The notes below the pieces were generated by a model. It was not told the origin of the DNA, searched no databases, and was given only the letters and a program-made list of their open reading frames with translations. From NCBI GenBank assembly GCA_029219385.1, contig JAQXTH010000040.1, positions 93,559-157,558 of the forward strand: a stretch of 64,000 bases of DNA, in the 5' to 3' direction. Made by a program: the position numbers and the translations under genes. The DNA is from Prevotellaceae bacterium (GTDB lineage: Bacteria > Bacteroidota > Bacteroidia > Bacteroidales > Bacteroidaceae). Below, one piece after another: positions 1-7,946 of this stretch (position 1 is its first letter; every line of letters starts with the position of its first letter).

Positions 1-841
1 TGGCATTTAGAATAATACTAAAACGATCGAGCACATTTAGAGCACAATCTACCAACGCAGAAGTGTCTTTATCAAATTCTGTCGTTTCAAGATACAATCT
101 CATTGTTTCAACCGAAAACGACGTTGTTTCCAACTCGATTTTTTCTTTGCTAAATATTGAAAGAAATGCCTTTGACCAAACATCCTCACCAATACTTTTG
201 CCAAGCACAATCAACATCATTTGAAAATCTTCTATTGTGAAGTTGTTTGCCAACAAATTTACCCTTACATTTGCATGAAGTTCAAGAAATGACAATATAT
301 CTTCTTCGGGCACTCCGGCTTTCATCATTGTCACCACATTGATAGACGGTCTTATCCTCCTATACTCAACTCTGAAATCATGCCCCCACTCCGATATACA
401 ATGCGCCTCATCGATTGCATAGAATGAAACATTCATTTTTGCAAAAAAAGCGGCATTGGCCGACTTCGTGAGAGTTTCGGGAGCAACATACAAAAGTTTT
501 GTACGACCCTCCAAAACATCGTTTTGCACATCTATCAATTCCTGTTTTGTCAGAGTAGAATTCATAAAATGAGCCAAGCAATCTTCCTCAGCAAGACTTC
601 TCAGAGCATCAACCTGATTTTTCATCAAAGAAATAAGTGGTGAAATAACAACAGCTGTGCCTTCCATCATTAAAGCCGGCAACTGATAGCATAGCGATTT
701 TCCACCTCCGGTAGGCATAAGCACGAAAGTGTCTTGACCTTGAAGAATATTTTCAACAACCAATTCTTGGTCGCCCTTAAATTTATCAAAGCCAAAATAA
801 TGCTTCAGACAATCATATACACTTTCCTTCGAAACCATCAT
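1..841 (-). CDS. recQ: RecQ-like ATP-dependent DNA helicase, N-terminal part, with non-RecQ continuation (cut by window edge)
   Basis: This open frame starts at ATG 841 (a second ATG follows at 838) and runs off the left edge, about 280 codons. Residues 1 to about 167 are plainly RecQ: the motif I loop MPTGGGKSLCYQLPAL, motif Ia region VVISPLISLMKNQVDAL, LLYVAPETL, and the motif II box DEAHCISEWGHDFR followed by VEYRRIRP. RecQ unwinds DNA in recombination and fork repair. After RIRPSI (about base 340) the expected motif III (ALTATA) and the second RecA lobe do not appear; instead about 113 residues of apparently helical sequence follow in frame (for example AGVPEEDILSFLELHANV). The position next to clpX is, as I recall, usual for Bacteroidales recQ. 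The gene is therefore an in-frame fusion or deletion, a diverged pseudo-helicase, or an assembly join. I am sure of the N-terminal half and do not recognise the rest. Confidence 0.8.
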   Translation of the reverse strand, partial: MMVSKESVYDCLKHYFGFDKFKGDQELVVENILQGQDTFVLMPTGGGKSLCYQLPALMMEGTAVVISPLISLMKNQVDALRSLAEEDCLAHFMNSTLTKQELIDVQNDVLEGRTKLLYVAPETLTKSANAAFFAKMNVSFYAIDEAHCISEWGHDFRVEYRRIRPSINVVTMMKAGVPEEDILSFLELHANVRVNLLANNFTIEDFQMMLIVLGKSIGEDVWSKAFLSIFSKEKIELETTSFSVETMRLYLETTEFDKDTSALVDCALNVLDRFSIILNA

Positions 842-900
842 TGTCGACTAAATTCTTTTTATTTTTTATCTATAACCGTGTCGCTCTGTTTTATCTTAAA

Positions 901-908
901 CAAAGTTA
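901..908 (-). promoter_or_regulatory. Candidate -7 element of the recQ-like gene
   Basis: On the minus strand this reads TAACTTTG, matching the Bacteroidota -7 consensus TAnnTTTG. It lies about 60 bases upstream of the ATG at 841. The -33 position holds a T run rather than a clean TTG, so the assignment is tentative. Confidence 0.35.
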
Positions 909-1020
909 TAACAACATTTTCAAACCAAAAACATTTTTACAAAAAAAAATTGTCTTTCATAGAAAAAAAACAACAAACTACACTTCATCATTCTTTCAAA
1001 CATTTATTTTTGTTCACAAA

Positions 1021-1065
1021 TACAAAAGGAGAAAGCAAACATTGTGTTTGCTTTCTCCTTTTGTA
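1021..1065 (-). terminator. Rho-independent terminator after clpX
   Basis: The two 20-base arms (1021-1040 and 1046-1065) are perfectly complementary around a 5-base loop. The stem contains GGAGAAAGCAAAC and ends in an A/T-rich section. It lies 19 bases after the clpX stop codon and separates clpX from the recQ-like gene on the same strand. Confidence 0.8.
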
Positions 1066-1084
1066 TGTTACATAATTAGAAAAA

Positions 1085-2329
1085 CTAACCTACCAACGAG
1101 GCATTTTCTTCAAAATGTTCTTTTGCATATTCAAGAGTGAGATGAAACTCCTTTTCGTTCGAAGAAGGCATTTCAAACAATGCTTCTCTCAACAAGTTTT
1201 CCACTATTGAGCGCAATCCACGAGCACCCAATTTATACTCAACAGCCTTGTCGACGATAAAATCATATACAGCCTTATCAATTTTCATTTTAATACCGTC
1301 AAGTTCCATCATCTTCACATATTGCTTTATAATGGAGTTTTTCGGTTCTGTCAATATCTTGCGCAAAGCATCTTTGTCAAGCGGATTAAGATAAGTCAAA
1401 ACCGGCAAACGACCGATAATTTCGGGTATCAAGCCAAAAGACTTCAAATCCTGTGGCACAATATACTTCATGAGATTGCTTTTATCAATTTTCATGATAT
1501 TTTGCACAGAATTATAGCCCACCACATGAGTATTCATGCGTTGAGCAATCTTGCGTTCAATGCCATCAAACGCACCCCCACATATAAACAAGATATTCTT
1601 TGTGTTTACATGAATATAGTCTTGGTCGGGATGTTTGCGTCCTCCCTTGGGCGGAACATTCACAATCGAGCCCTCAAGCAATTTGAGCAATCCCTGCTGA
1701 ACACCCTCACCACTAACGTCTCGGGTAATAGAAGGATTGTCACTCTTGCGAGCAATCTTGTCTATTTCATCAATAAAGACAATGCCACACTCTGCTGCAG
1801 CAACATCATAGTCTGCAACCTGCAACAGTCGCGAAAGAATACTCTCAATGTCCTCACCCACATATCCTGCCTCTGTAAAAACCGTGGCATCCACAATAGT
1901 AAAAGGAACATTGATCAATCTTGCTATCGAGCGTGCGAGCAATGTTTTGCCGGTTCCGGTAGAACCAACCATTATGATATTGCTCTTTTCTATCTCTACA
2001 TCATTATCTTTCTTTTTTATATTATACTGACCCAAACGCTTATAATGATTATAAACGGCCACAGCCAAAGTTTTCTTTGCATCGTCCTGACCAATCACAT
2101 AGTCATCAAGAAACGCCTTTATATCTTTTGGCTTTGGAACATCCTTAAAATCCACATTATATTTAGTGGTATCCGTTTTTGTTTCCGAGAGCGATAAACC
2201 CAAAACATCTGCCGCTTGTTTTACACACTCGTCACAAATATAACCGTTCAAACCTGTCAGCAAAAGAGCAACCTCGTCATCTCTCCTGCCACAAAAAGAA
2301 CAAAAATGTCTTTCTACCTTTTTTGCCAT
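1085..2329 (-). CDS. clpX: ClpX, ATP-binding unfoldase subunit of the ClpXP protease
   Basis: ClpX is the hexameric AAA+ unfoldase that recognises tagged proteins and threads them into ClpP. The N-terminal zinc domain is visible as two CxxC pairs (CSFC and CDEC). Walker A is GSTGTGKT (about residue 125), Walker B is [11 protein letters not shown], and the sensor-2 arginine lies in [10 protein letters not shown] near the C terminus. The ClpP-docking loop reads VGYN, where proteobacterial ClpX has IGF. I chose the start at 2329 ([14 protein letters not shown]) because it matches the family N terminus; an in-frame ATG at 2356 would add nine residues and overlap the clpP stop. The gene directly follows clpP and is closed by a strong hairpin. 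Confidence 0.97.
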   Translation of the reverse strand: MAKKVERHFCSFCGRRDDEVALLLTGLNGYICDECVKQAADVLGLSLSETKTDTTKYNVDFKDVPKPKDIKAFLDDYVIGQDDAKKTLAVAVYNHYKRLGQYNIKKKDNDVEIEKSNIIMVGSTGTGKTLLARSIARLINVPFTIVDATVFTEAGYVGEDIESILSRLLQVADYDVAAAECGIVFIDEIDKIARKSDNPSITRDVSGEGVQQGLLKLLEGSIVNVPPKGGRKHPDQDYIHVNTKNILFICGGAFDGIERKIAQRMNTHVVGYNSVQNIMKIDKSNLMKYIVPQDLKSFGLIPEIIGRLPVLTYLNPLDKDALRKILTEPKNSIIKQYVKMMELDGIKMKIDKAVYDFIVDKAVEYKLGARGLRSIVENLLREALFEMPSSNEKEFHLTLEYAKEHFEENASLVG

Positions 2330-2342
2330 CGTTGTAGAACAA

Positions 2343-3011
2343 TTATTTCTTTTCAAGAATACGGTCTACCATGCCATACTCCAAAGCTTCCTTTGCCGTC
2401 ATCCAATGGTCACGATCAGAGTCTGCCAACACTGTTTCAAAATCTTTATGAGCATGGTCGGCAATAATCTGTGTAAGTTCTATCTTCAACTTCTGTATCT
2501 CGCGTGCTGTAATTTCTATATCAGAAGCCTGCCCTTGAACACCACCAAGAGGCTGATGAATCATCACTCGACTATGAGGCAAACTTGTGCGCTTACCCTC
2601 TTTGCCGCTCACAAGCAAAACCGCAGCCATCGAGGCTGCCATGCCTGTGCATATTGTAGCCACATCACAGTTTATATACTGCATTGTGTCATAAATTCCC
2701 AAACCGGCACTTACTGAACCACCGGGACTGTTGATATATATAGAAATATCTTTGTCGGGATCAACGGAATCCAGATACAACAACTGGGCCTGGAGTGTGT
2801 TGGCCGTATAATCATCTATCTGTGTACCCAAAAAGATTATTCTGTCCATCATCAATCGGCTAAACACGTCCATCTGTGTTACATTAAGTTGACGTTCCTC
2901 CAAAATATAGGGATTAAGGTATTGACTTTGGCTTTTCACCACATCACTCAACACCATTGAATTTATACCCAAATGCTTTGTAGCATATTTCTCAAAATCG
3001 CTCTTAAACAT
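2343..3011 (-). CDS. clpP: ClpP, ATP-dependent Clp protease proteolytic subunit
   Basis: This is the serine protease chamber of ClpXP/ClpAP, family S14, cytoplasmic tetradecamer. The catalytic serine is in [12 protein letters not shown] and the histidine in [10 protein letters not shown]. The acid is the aspartate in the DRDHWM stretch ahead of [12 protein letters not shown]. The 222-residue length includes an N-terminal stretch of about 30 residues ahead of the usual core. It is transcribed with clpX, whose start lies 13 bases beyond the clpP stop. A hairpin lies between it and trigger factor upstream, so clpPX may also have its own promoter in 3012-3140. Confidence 0.97.
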   Translation of the reverse strand: MFKSDFEKYATKHLGINSMVLSDVVKSQSQYLNPYILEERQLNVTQMDVFSRLMMDRIIFLGTQIDDYTANTLQAQLLYLDSVDPDKDISIYINSPGGSVSAGLGIYDTMQYINCDVATICTGMAASMAAVLLVSGKEGKRTSLPHSRVMIHQPLGGVQGQASDIEITAREIQKLKIELTQIIADHAHKDFETVLADSDRDHWMTAKEALEYGMVDRILEKK

Positions 3012-3146
3012 AATTTATATTTATACTATTACTCAATATTTACTTTTTTGTAAATTACATACATTATGCCAAACTACCAATATAAAGAAATATTTTATCT
3101 TTAAAAATATCTTCTCCTTATACCTTATTTAATATATATAAATAAA

Positions 3147-3173
3147 GGCCGACCTTAGATATTAAAGTCGACC
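3147..3173 (-). terminator. Rho-independent terminator after trigger factor gene
   Basis: A 10-bp stem with two G-T pairs (arms 3147-3156 and 3164-3173) encloses a 7-base loop. On the minus strand it is followed by a T-rich run (TTTATTTATATA). It sits about 40 bases beyond the tig stop and ahead of clpP, so clpPX is probably not simply co-transcribed with tig. Confidence 0.65.
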
Positions 3174-3215
3174 ATTATTTGCTGACGTTATTTTAAAGCG
3201 AAACTTTCGACTTCT

Positions 3216-4562
3216 TTATTTAAACAAATCATTAAACTCCGCTACAGTCACCTTTTTATTATTAAGTTTCACAACATCCTTTGCAGCAGAAATAATGGCA
3301 AAGTCAATTGCATTATTCACAATAGTGTCGTGCATCTTAGGATCTTTCAATCTTTCCGAAGCAAATTGCTCAAGATACTCTGTTGGCAAGTTTGTTATGC
3401 CATATTGAGCCATTTGAATCTTAACCATTCGTTTTGATGTCTCAACAAGTTGAGCATCATCAATTTTCACACCAAGACTTTTCACAATCTCGTTGCGCAC
3501 CATGCTCCAACGCAAATCTTTTAGATAATTGTCAAATTGTTCCTCAACCTGTTTTTTAGTCTCTTCTGTCTTCGCATTCAGAAGCACCATTTTTTTAAGC
3601 AAATCCTCTGCCAATGCAATATCACCAACCTTCTTCATCATGACATCTCTCAAATCAATCATAAATTTATAATCAGAATCTTGCTTATATTGCTCTTCAA
3701 CGTCTGCTTTCACACGCTCTTTAAACTCTTCAACAGTTTTCACGCTTCCGTCTGTATAAACAGCCTTAATCAGATTGTCGTCAACTTCGGCAGGCTCAAA
3801 ATGACTTATTTCCTTTACCTCAAAAGTAAATTCACCATTATGCTTCAATGCCTCTTCCTTATCCAGTTTAAGCAACGAGGCCAACTCTGCATCTCTTCCC
3901 TCGTATGCCACGGAAGGATTAAACACAATTTTATCATTAAGCTTTGCAGATTCAAAAAGTTTCTTCTGTTCTTCATTATTAAAGAAACGAGGCATTAGAG
4001 AAACTTCCTCAAGGCTGACAGCATTCTCTCCCTCTGCATTTTCAACCAAAGAACCTTTAAGCAAATCTTCTTCGCTATAAACATCGGCATCTATATGCTT
4101 GCCATTCTGACGGCAATAACCCTCGATTTGTTTGTCAACAATCTCATCGTTGACATCAATATTATAATAATCAACAACAGTATTGCCATCAATTTCCACA
4201 TTTATTTCAGGACGAAACGCAAGATCAAATTTAAACTCAAAATTCTCAGCAACCGACAACTCAGGCAACGCATTATCGTCTGAAATCATCGGCTCGCCGA
4301 TTACTCCAAGTTTCTCGTCACTTATATAATTGTTTACGGCATCTGTAAGAACTTTCTGCACTTCTTCTGCCTTAACCTCATTACCATAAAACTTCTGTAT
4401 CAAACCGGCCGGCACCATTCCTTTACGAAAACCGGGCATTTGAACTTTCTTCTTTAAATTCTTCAATGACTCTGCCACCTTATCTTGATAGTCAGACTTT
4501 TCGATGTTTACAATCAACTTTCCGGCAACTGCGCCTTCTGCTCTTTCAAGTGAAATATTCAT
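3216..4562 (-). CDS. tig: Trigger factor, ribosome-associated chaperone
   Basis: Trigger factor binds at the ribosome exit tunnel and shields nascent chains. The N-terminal ribosome-binding signature is MPGFRKGMVPAG (about residues 42-53), the FRxGxxP loop that contacts ribosomal protein uL23. The 448-residue length and the highly charged helical C-terminal half fit Bacteroidota trigger factors. The middle region is where the FKBP-like prolyl isomerase domain lies in the family; its active-site residues are not obvious here, as is common in this phylum. The order tig-clpP-clpX couples nascent-chain folding and proteolysis genes, as in many bacteria. The start at ATG 4562 gives the family N terminus MNISLERAEG. 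Confidence 0.95.
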   Translation of the reverse strand: MNISLERAEGAVAGKLIVNIEKSDYQDKVAESLKNLKKKVQMPGFRKGMVPAGLIQKFYGNEVKAEEVQKVLTDAVNNYISDEKLGVIGEPMISDDNALPELSVAENFEFKFDLAFRPEINVEIDGNTVVDYYNIDVNDEIVDKQIEGYCRQNGKHIDADVYSEEDLLKGSLVENAEGENAVSLEEVSLMPRFFNNEEQKKLFESAKLNDKIVFNPSVAYEGRDAELASLLKLDKEEALKHNGEFTFEVKEISHFEPAEVDDNLIKAVYTDGSVKTVEEFKERVKADVEEQYKQDSDYKFMIDLRDVMMKKVGDIALAEDLLKKMVLLNAKTEETKKQVEEQFDNYLKDLRWSMVRNEIVKSLGVKIDDAQLVETSKRMVKIQMAQYGITNLPTEYLEQFASERLKDPKMHDTIVNNAIDFAIISAAKDVVKLNNKKVTVAEFNDLFK

Positions 4563-4638
4563 TTGGATATATGTGATAATAAATTATTAGTCAATATGAT
4601 ATTGCCAACAAAAATTGGCGCATACGAATTTCAAGGTG

Positions 4639-4646
4639 CAAAATTA
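4639..4646 (-). promoter_or_regulatory. Candidate -7 element of tig
   Basis: The minus strand reads TAATTTTG, a good match to TAnnTTTG, about 75 bases upstream of the tig start. No clear TTG was found at the -33 spacing. Confidence 0.35.
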
Positions 4647-4741
4647 CGATTTTATTTCAATATAAAAGCATATTCATACCGCATTTTTGACAAAACCACA
4701 ATTATTCAGTAATATAACAATCGTCACTTAAATTTATTCAC

Positions 4742-4749
4742 TACTTTTG
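4742..4749 (+). promoter_or_regulatory. Candidate -7 element of the ATP-grasp/esterase cassette
   Basis: The sequence is TACTTTTG, about 30 bases ahead of the ATP-grasp start codon. The -33 box is not clear. The site lies in the 218-base divergent region shared with tig. Confidence 0.4.
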
Positions 4750-4780
4750 TATCAATTTTACCAACCAAATCAATACGGTC

Positions 4781-5974
4781 ATGAATTTTATATTTATCTC
4801 ACCCACATTTCCAAAAAAATATTGGCAATGGTGTGATGCTCTGAAAAACAACGGCATCACAGTGCTTGGCATTGGCGACACTCCATACGAAGAACTGTGT
4901 ATGGAACTAAAATCTTCTCTCACCGAGTATTATAAAGTAGGCAACATGGAAGATTATGACCAAATGTATAAAGCCGTTGCTTTCTTTGCATATAAATATG
5001 GCAAGATAGACTGGATTGAATCCAACAACGAATATTGGCTGGAACAAGACGCACGCCTTCGCACCGACTTCAACATAAACACCGGCTTGAAAACCGACAA
5101 AATTATGAATATCAAAGAAAAGTCGGAGATGAAAAAATTCTATGCTGCCGGAGGCATACGTACTGCACGTCAGATACTTGGCAGACAAGGATATAAAGCC
5201 GCAGCAAAATTTGCAGAAGAAGCCGGTTTTCCTCTCTTTGTTAAACCCGATATTGGAGTAGGGTCAACCGACTCTTATAAATTAAACAACGATGAAGAGC
5301 TACACAATTTCTTCAACACAAAAAAATACAACGACTATGTAATAGAAGAATTTGTGACGGGTGACATCTGCACCTACGATGCAATTATAAACAGCAAGGG
5401 AGAACCACTTTTGGAGTCAATGTGTGTTTGCCCGCCAAGCATTGCCGACATTGTAAACAACAATCTCGACTCTGTTTATTATGTTGAAAAAGATATTAAT
5501 GAAAACCTGCGTTTTTGGGGAAGACAAACTGTCAAAGCTTTTGACGTGAAGAGCAGAATGGTTCACCTTGAGTTTTTCCGTCTCGACAGAGCACACAAAG
5601 GTTTGGGCAACAAAGGCGATTTTGTAGCACTGGAAGTAAACATGAGACCCGGCGGAGGCTTCACCCCCGACATGATAAACTACGCCCACGACATAGATGT
5701 ATATAAGGTATGGGCAGAAATGGTTGCATACGACGAGCGAAAACTCCCCGACCCACACAACGATTATTATTGTGTATTTGCCGGCCGACGCGACAATGTT
5801 GACTATGTCTATTCCCACCAAGATATAATGACCAAATATGCCTATGCCCTTAAAATGTGGGAACGAATGCCACAAATTCTCTCGGCTGCCATGGGCGACC
5901 AAACCTACATCGCCCGTTTTAGAACAAAAGAAGAAATGGACGAGTTCCTTTATTATGTATGTTTAAGAAAATAA
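4781..5974 (+). CDS. ATP-grasp domain ligase of unknown substrate
   Basis: ATP-grasp enzymes join a carboxylate to an amine or thiol through an acyl phosphate. Visible marks are the nucleotide-binding strand FPLFVKPDIGVGSTDSYKL (about residues 150-168), the hinge strand YVIEEFVTGD, and the metal-binding ALEVNMRPGGGFTPDM (about residues 286-302). The N-terminal 110 residues form a preATP-grasp Rossmann-like part that starts MNFIFISPTFPKKYWQW. There is no signal peptide, so it should be cytoplasmic. The two esterase genes begin 6 and 784 bases downstream on the same strand, so one pathway is likely. I do not recognise the substrate; carboxylate-amine ligase is only the class name. A peptide-tailoring or small-metabolite role are both possible. 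Confidence 0.85.
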   Translation: MNFIFISPTFPKKYWQWCDALKNNGITVLGIGDTPYEELCMELKSSLTEYYKVGNMEDYDQMYKAVAFFAYKYGKIDWIESNNEYWLEQDARLRTDFNINTGLKTDKIMNIKEKSEMKKFYAAGGIRTARQILGRQGYKAAAKFAEEAGFPLFVKPDIGVGSTDSYKLNNDEELHNFFNTKKYNDYVIEEFVTGDICTYDAIINSKGEPLLESMCVCPPSIADIVNNNLDSVYYVEKDINENLRFWGRQTVKAFDVKSRMVHLEFFRLDRAHKGLGNKGDFVALEVNMRPGGGFTPDMINYAHDIDVYKVWAEMVAYDERKLPDPHNDYYCVFAGRRDNVDYVYSHQDIMTKYAYALKMWERMPQILSAAMGDQTYIARFRTKEEMDEFLYYVCLRK

Positions 5975-5980
5975 TCGAAA

Positions 5981-6718
5981 ATGACTACGCAATATCATAA
6001 AGAATGGAGCCACTGTCTCAACAGAGACATGGAATGGAAAGAATACGGCCAAGGCCAACACAGCATTTTGGCAATCCCATCACAAGACGGCAGGTTTTAT
6101 GATTGGGAAAACTACAATATGGTGGCAACACTTTCGCCATGGATTGAAAGCAACAAAGTGAGATTGATTTGTTGCGATAGCATTGACAGAGAAACATGGT
6201 CAAATTTTGGTGGCGACAACCGTTGGCGCATAGAGCAACACGAACGTTGGTATCACTATATCATTGATGAACTTCTGCCACGTTGTCGGCGTTGGCAAGA
6301 CGAAACTTTCCTTGTTACCGGCTGCTCGCTGGGAGCATTCCATGCTGCAAATTTTTTCTTTCGACGCCCCGACTTGTTTGACACAATCATTGCAATGAGC
6401 GGTCTATATTATGCTGGGTATGGTTTCCCATATTACAGCGACGATCTCACCTATGCAAATTCACCTCAAGACTTTTTGAGAAATATGCCATTCGACCATC
6501 CTTGGATGAATATCTACCGCAGCCGTCGCATAATTGTCTGCATTGGTCAAGGACGTTGGGAAGAAGACACCCTGAAAAGCACCCGTGAGTTAGACACTAT
6601 TCTTGCACAAAAAGGCATTCCTGCCTGGTTTGACTATTGGGGATTTGATGTCGACCACGACTGGCCCGCATGGAGAGACCAATTAGCCTATTTCATGAAC
6701 ACGATAAAACCTCTATAA
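5981..6718 (+). CDS. Alpha/beta-hydrolase, esterase family
   Basis: This is a 245-residue esterase-D/enterochelin-esterase-like hydrolase. The nucleophile elbow is TGCSLGAFHAANFF (about residue 112), with Cys-Ser in place of the common Gly-His-Ser. The C-terminal histidine is in GFDVDHDWPAWRDQ. The central region is rich in Trp and Tyr (HERWYHYIIDELLP). No signal peptide is present. It starts only 6 bases after the ATP-grasp stop, so the two are translated from one message. In this fold family such enzymes cleave esters or thioesters; here the substrate may be the ATP-grasp product, which is inference only. Confidence 0.85.
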   Translation: MTTQYHKEWSHCLNRDMEWKEYGQGQHSILAIPSQDGRFYDWENYNMVATLSPWIESNKVRLICCDSIDRETWSNFGGDNRWRIEQHERWYHYIIDELLPRCRRWQDETFLVTGCSLGAFHAANFFFRRPDLFDTIIAMSGLYYAGYGFPYYSDDLTYANSPQDFLRNMPFDHPWMNIYRSRRIIVCIGQGRWEEDTLKSTRELDTILAQKGIPAWFDYWGFDVDHDWPAWRDQLAYFMNTIKPL

Positions 6719-6758
6719 CTCATGTCAAGACACACTGCGTTTTGACACTTGATAAAAC

Positions 6759-7511
6759 ATGATTATAAAATTTCCACTCTATTTCAATCCCGGGGGCGAA
6801 AACCGCACCATACATACCTATTTGCCCAACAATTATTATAATAGCGACGAACGATACCCTGTGGTATATATGTTTGACGGACACAATTTGTTTTACGACT
6901 GCGATGCTACATACGGCAAATCATGGGGACTGGCAGATTTCTTAGACAACTGGAAAAAAAACATCATTATAGTTGGTTTAGAGTGCTCGCACCACGGTCA
7001 TGAAAGATTGTCTGAATTTTTCCCTTTTTCATTCTCTGAACGTAAAATTGGCAAAATAAAAGGCAAAGGTATTGAGACAATGAATTGGTTTGTAAACACG
7101 CTCAAACCATTTATTGACAACAATTTCCGCACATGGTCACACCGCGAAGCCACCGCCATAGCCGGTTCGAGCATGGGCGGCATAATGGCACTCTACACTG
7201 TGTTGAGACACAATGACGTTTTTTCAAAATCCGCTGCCGTTTCTCCTGAGTTTTTCAGTTGCCTCCCCCTATTTTTGAAAGAACTGAAGCAAAACAACAT
7301 CAACCCGGATACTCGCCTCTTTATGAGCTGGGGAACAGAAGAAGACAAACGTGGCTGGATGACCAAACGCATCTCAAAAATGGTTTTTGAAGCTCGAAAA
7401 AAGGGAATTTCCACCCTACTCTACCACCAACAAGGTGGCCACCACACTGAATTTGATTGGGAAAAACAAATACCCTGTTGGATGGATTTTCTTTGGTGCG
7501 CACCTCGTTAA
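6759..7511 (+). CDS. Alpha/beta-hydrolase, esterase D-like
   Basis: This is a second, different esterase of 250 residues. The nucleophile elbow is IAGSSMGGIMALYTVL (about residue 137), the acid is probably in MSWGTEEDKRGW, and the histidine is in QGGHHTEFDWEKQ. The N-terminal half (YLPNNYYNSDERYPVVYMF, DGHNLFYD) is typical of the esterase D/Fes group of PF00756. No signal peptide is seen. It ends the cassette: the 22-bp palindromic repeat begins two bases after its stop codon and may act as the terminator. Having two unlike esterases beside one ligase suggests two ester-processing steps or substrates. Confidence 0.85.
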   Translation: MIIKFPLYFNPGGENRTIHTYLPNNYYNSDERYPVVYMFDGHNLFYDCDATYGKSWGLADFLDNWKKNIIIVGLECSHHGHERLSEFFPFSFSERKIGKIKGKGIETMNWFVNTLKPFIDNNFRTWSHREATAIAGSSMGGIMALYTVLRHNDVFSKSAAVSPEFFSCLPLFLKELKQNNINPDTRLFMSWGTEEDKRGWMTKRISKMVFEARKKGISTLLYHQQGGHHTEFDWEKQIPCWMDFLWCAPR

Positions 7512-7512
7512 T

Positions 7513-7600
7513 TATTTCCGGCCGGAGATACTAGTATCTCCGGCCGGAAATCTTAGTATCTTCGCCCGAAAATCTTAGTATTTCCGGGCGAAGATAATTC
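7513..7600. repeat. Four tandem 22-bp quasi-palindromic repeats, probable terminator
   Basis: Four adjacent 22-base units (7513, 7535, 7557, 7579) share the pattern TAT-C/T-TCCGGCCGGAGATA-like core plus TTAG or CTAG spacer. Units 1 and 2 form a perfect 38-bp palindrome (7514-7551). Units 3 and 4 form a hairpin with a 12-bp perfect stem (7557-7568 with 7585-7596). GC-rich arms right after the stop codon suggest transcription termination for the cassette, or a REP-like dispersed repeat. The flanking sequence is AT-rich, so the block stands out in composition. Confidence 0.85.
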
Positions 7601-7759
7601 GTTAAGTCCGCTCAAATTTTTTTTAAGTCCTATCGCACGGCAAAAAAGACGCACTCAGACAAATTTTGCACAATAACAAGCAAAATTAAATCACGAGATA
7701 ATAAAACAAATTCTTTTCTTTCTCATTTTAGAATTGAATTATATTGGTGTCCGCTAAAC

Positions 7760-7808
7760 AAAAAACAAGTCCGACTTCTGACTTTTCAAGAAGTTGGACT
7801 TGTTTTTT
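7760..7808. terminator. Long hairpin, bidirectional terminator-like
   Basis: A 20-bp stem (7760-7779 with 7789-7808, one G-T pair) starts with AAAAAAC and ends with GTTTTTT, so it carries a T run on either strand. It lies between the convergent cassette (plus) and TonB receptor gene (minus), inside the MITE-like element. Confidence 0.65.
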
Positions 7809-7810
7809 AT

Positions 7811-7866
7811 TGGCGTCCGACAAACACTTGTATAAATTTATACTCTTTTAGTTTGTCGGACAGCCA
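7811..7866. repeat. Inner inverted repeat around a palindromic AT core
   Basis: The arms TGGCGTCCGACAAAC (7811-7825) and GTTTGTCGGACAGCCA (7851-7866) pair over 15 bp with one bulged A. The loop holds the perfect 14-base palindrome GTATAAATTTATAC (7830-7843). The arm resembles the outer ends (GTCCGCTAAAC versus GTCCGACAAAC), so it may be a subterminal repeat or a nested element end. Confidence 0.7.
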
Positions 7867-7946
7867 TTTTTTGTGTTAACAAGAGGACTTGTTCATCTTA
7901 AATATCAATAAGTACAAAACATTATATCTTTTTAGCGGATACCATA

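Larger units (their letters stand above)
7746..7943. mobile_element. MITE-like element with imperfect terminal inverted repeats
   Basis: The left end reads GGTGTCCGCTAAAC and the right end, on the other strand, GGTATCCGCTAAAA (12 of 14 identical). Both ends are flanked by the 5-base direct repeat ATATT (7741-7745 and 7944-7948), as expected of a target duplication. Inside are two long hairpins and a third GGACTTGT copy. There is no open frame. The right end abuts the TonB receptor stop codon. A non-autonomous insertion element is the simplest reading; a complex convergent terminator is the alternative, and AT-rich flanks make a chance 5-base repeat possible. Confidence 0.5.

Noticed and set aside
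734..1140. Two overlapping plus-strand frames of about 100 codons
   Set aside because: They cross the recQ start, its promoter and the clpX terminator, with low-complexity Lys/Phe/Asn translations.
1322..2197. 291-codon plus-strand frame
   Set aside because: It is antisense inside clpX, whose protein is unmistakable; the translation has no recognisable domain.
5417..5902. 161-codon minus-strand frame
   Set aside because: It is antisense to the ATP-grasp gene and shows no family features.
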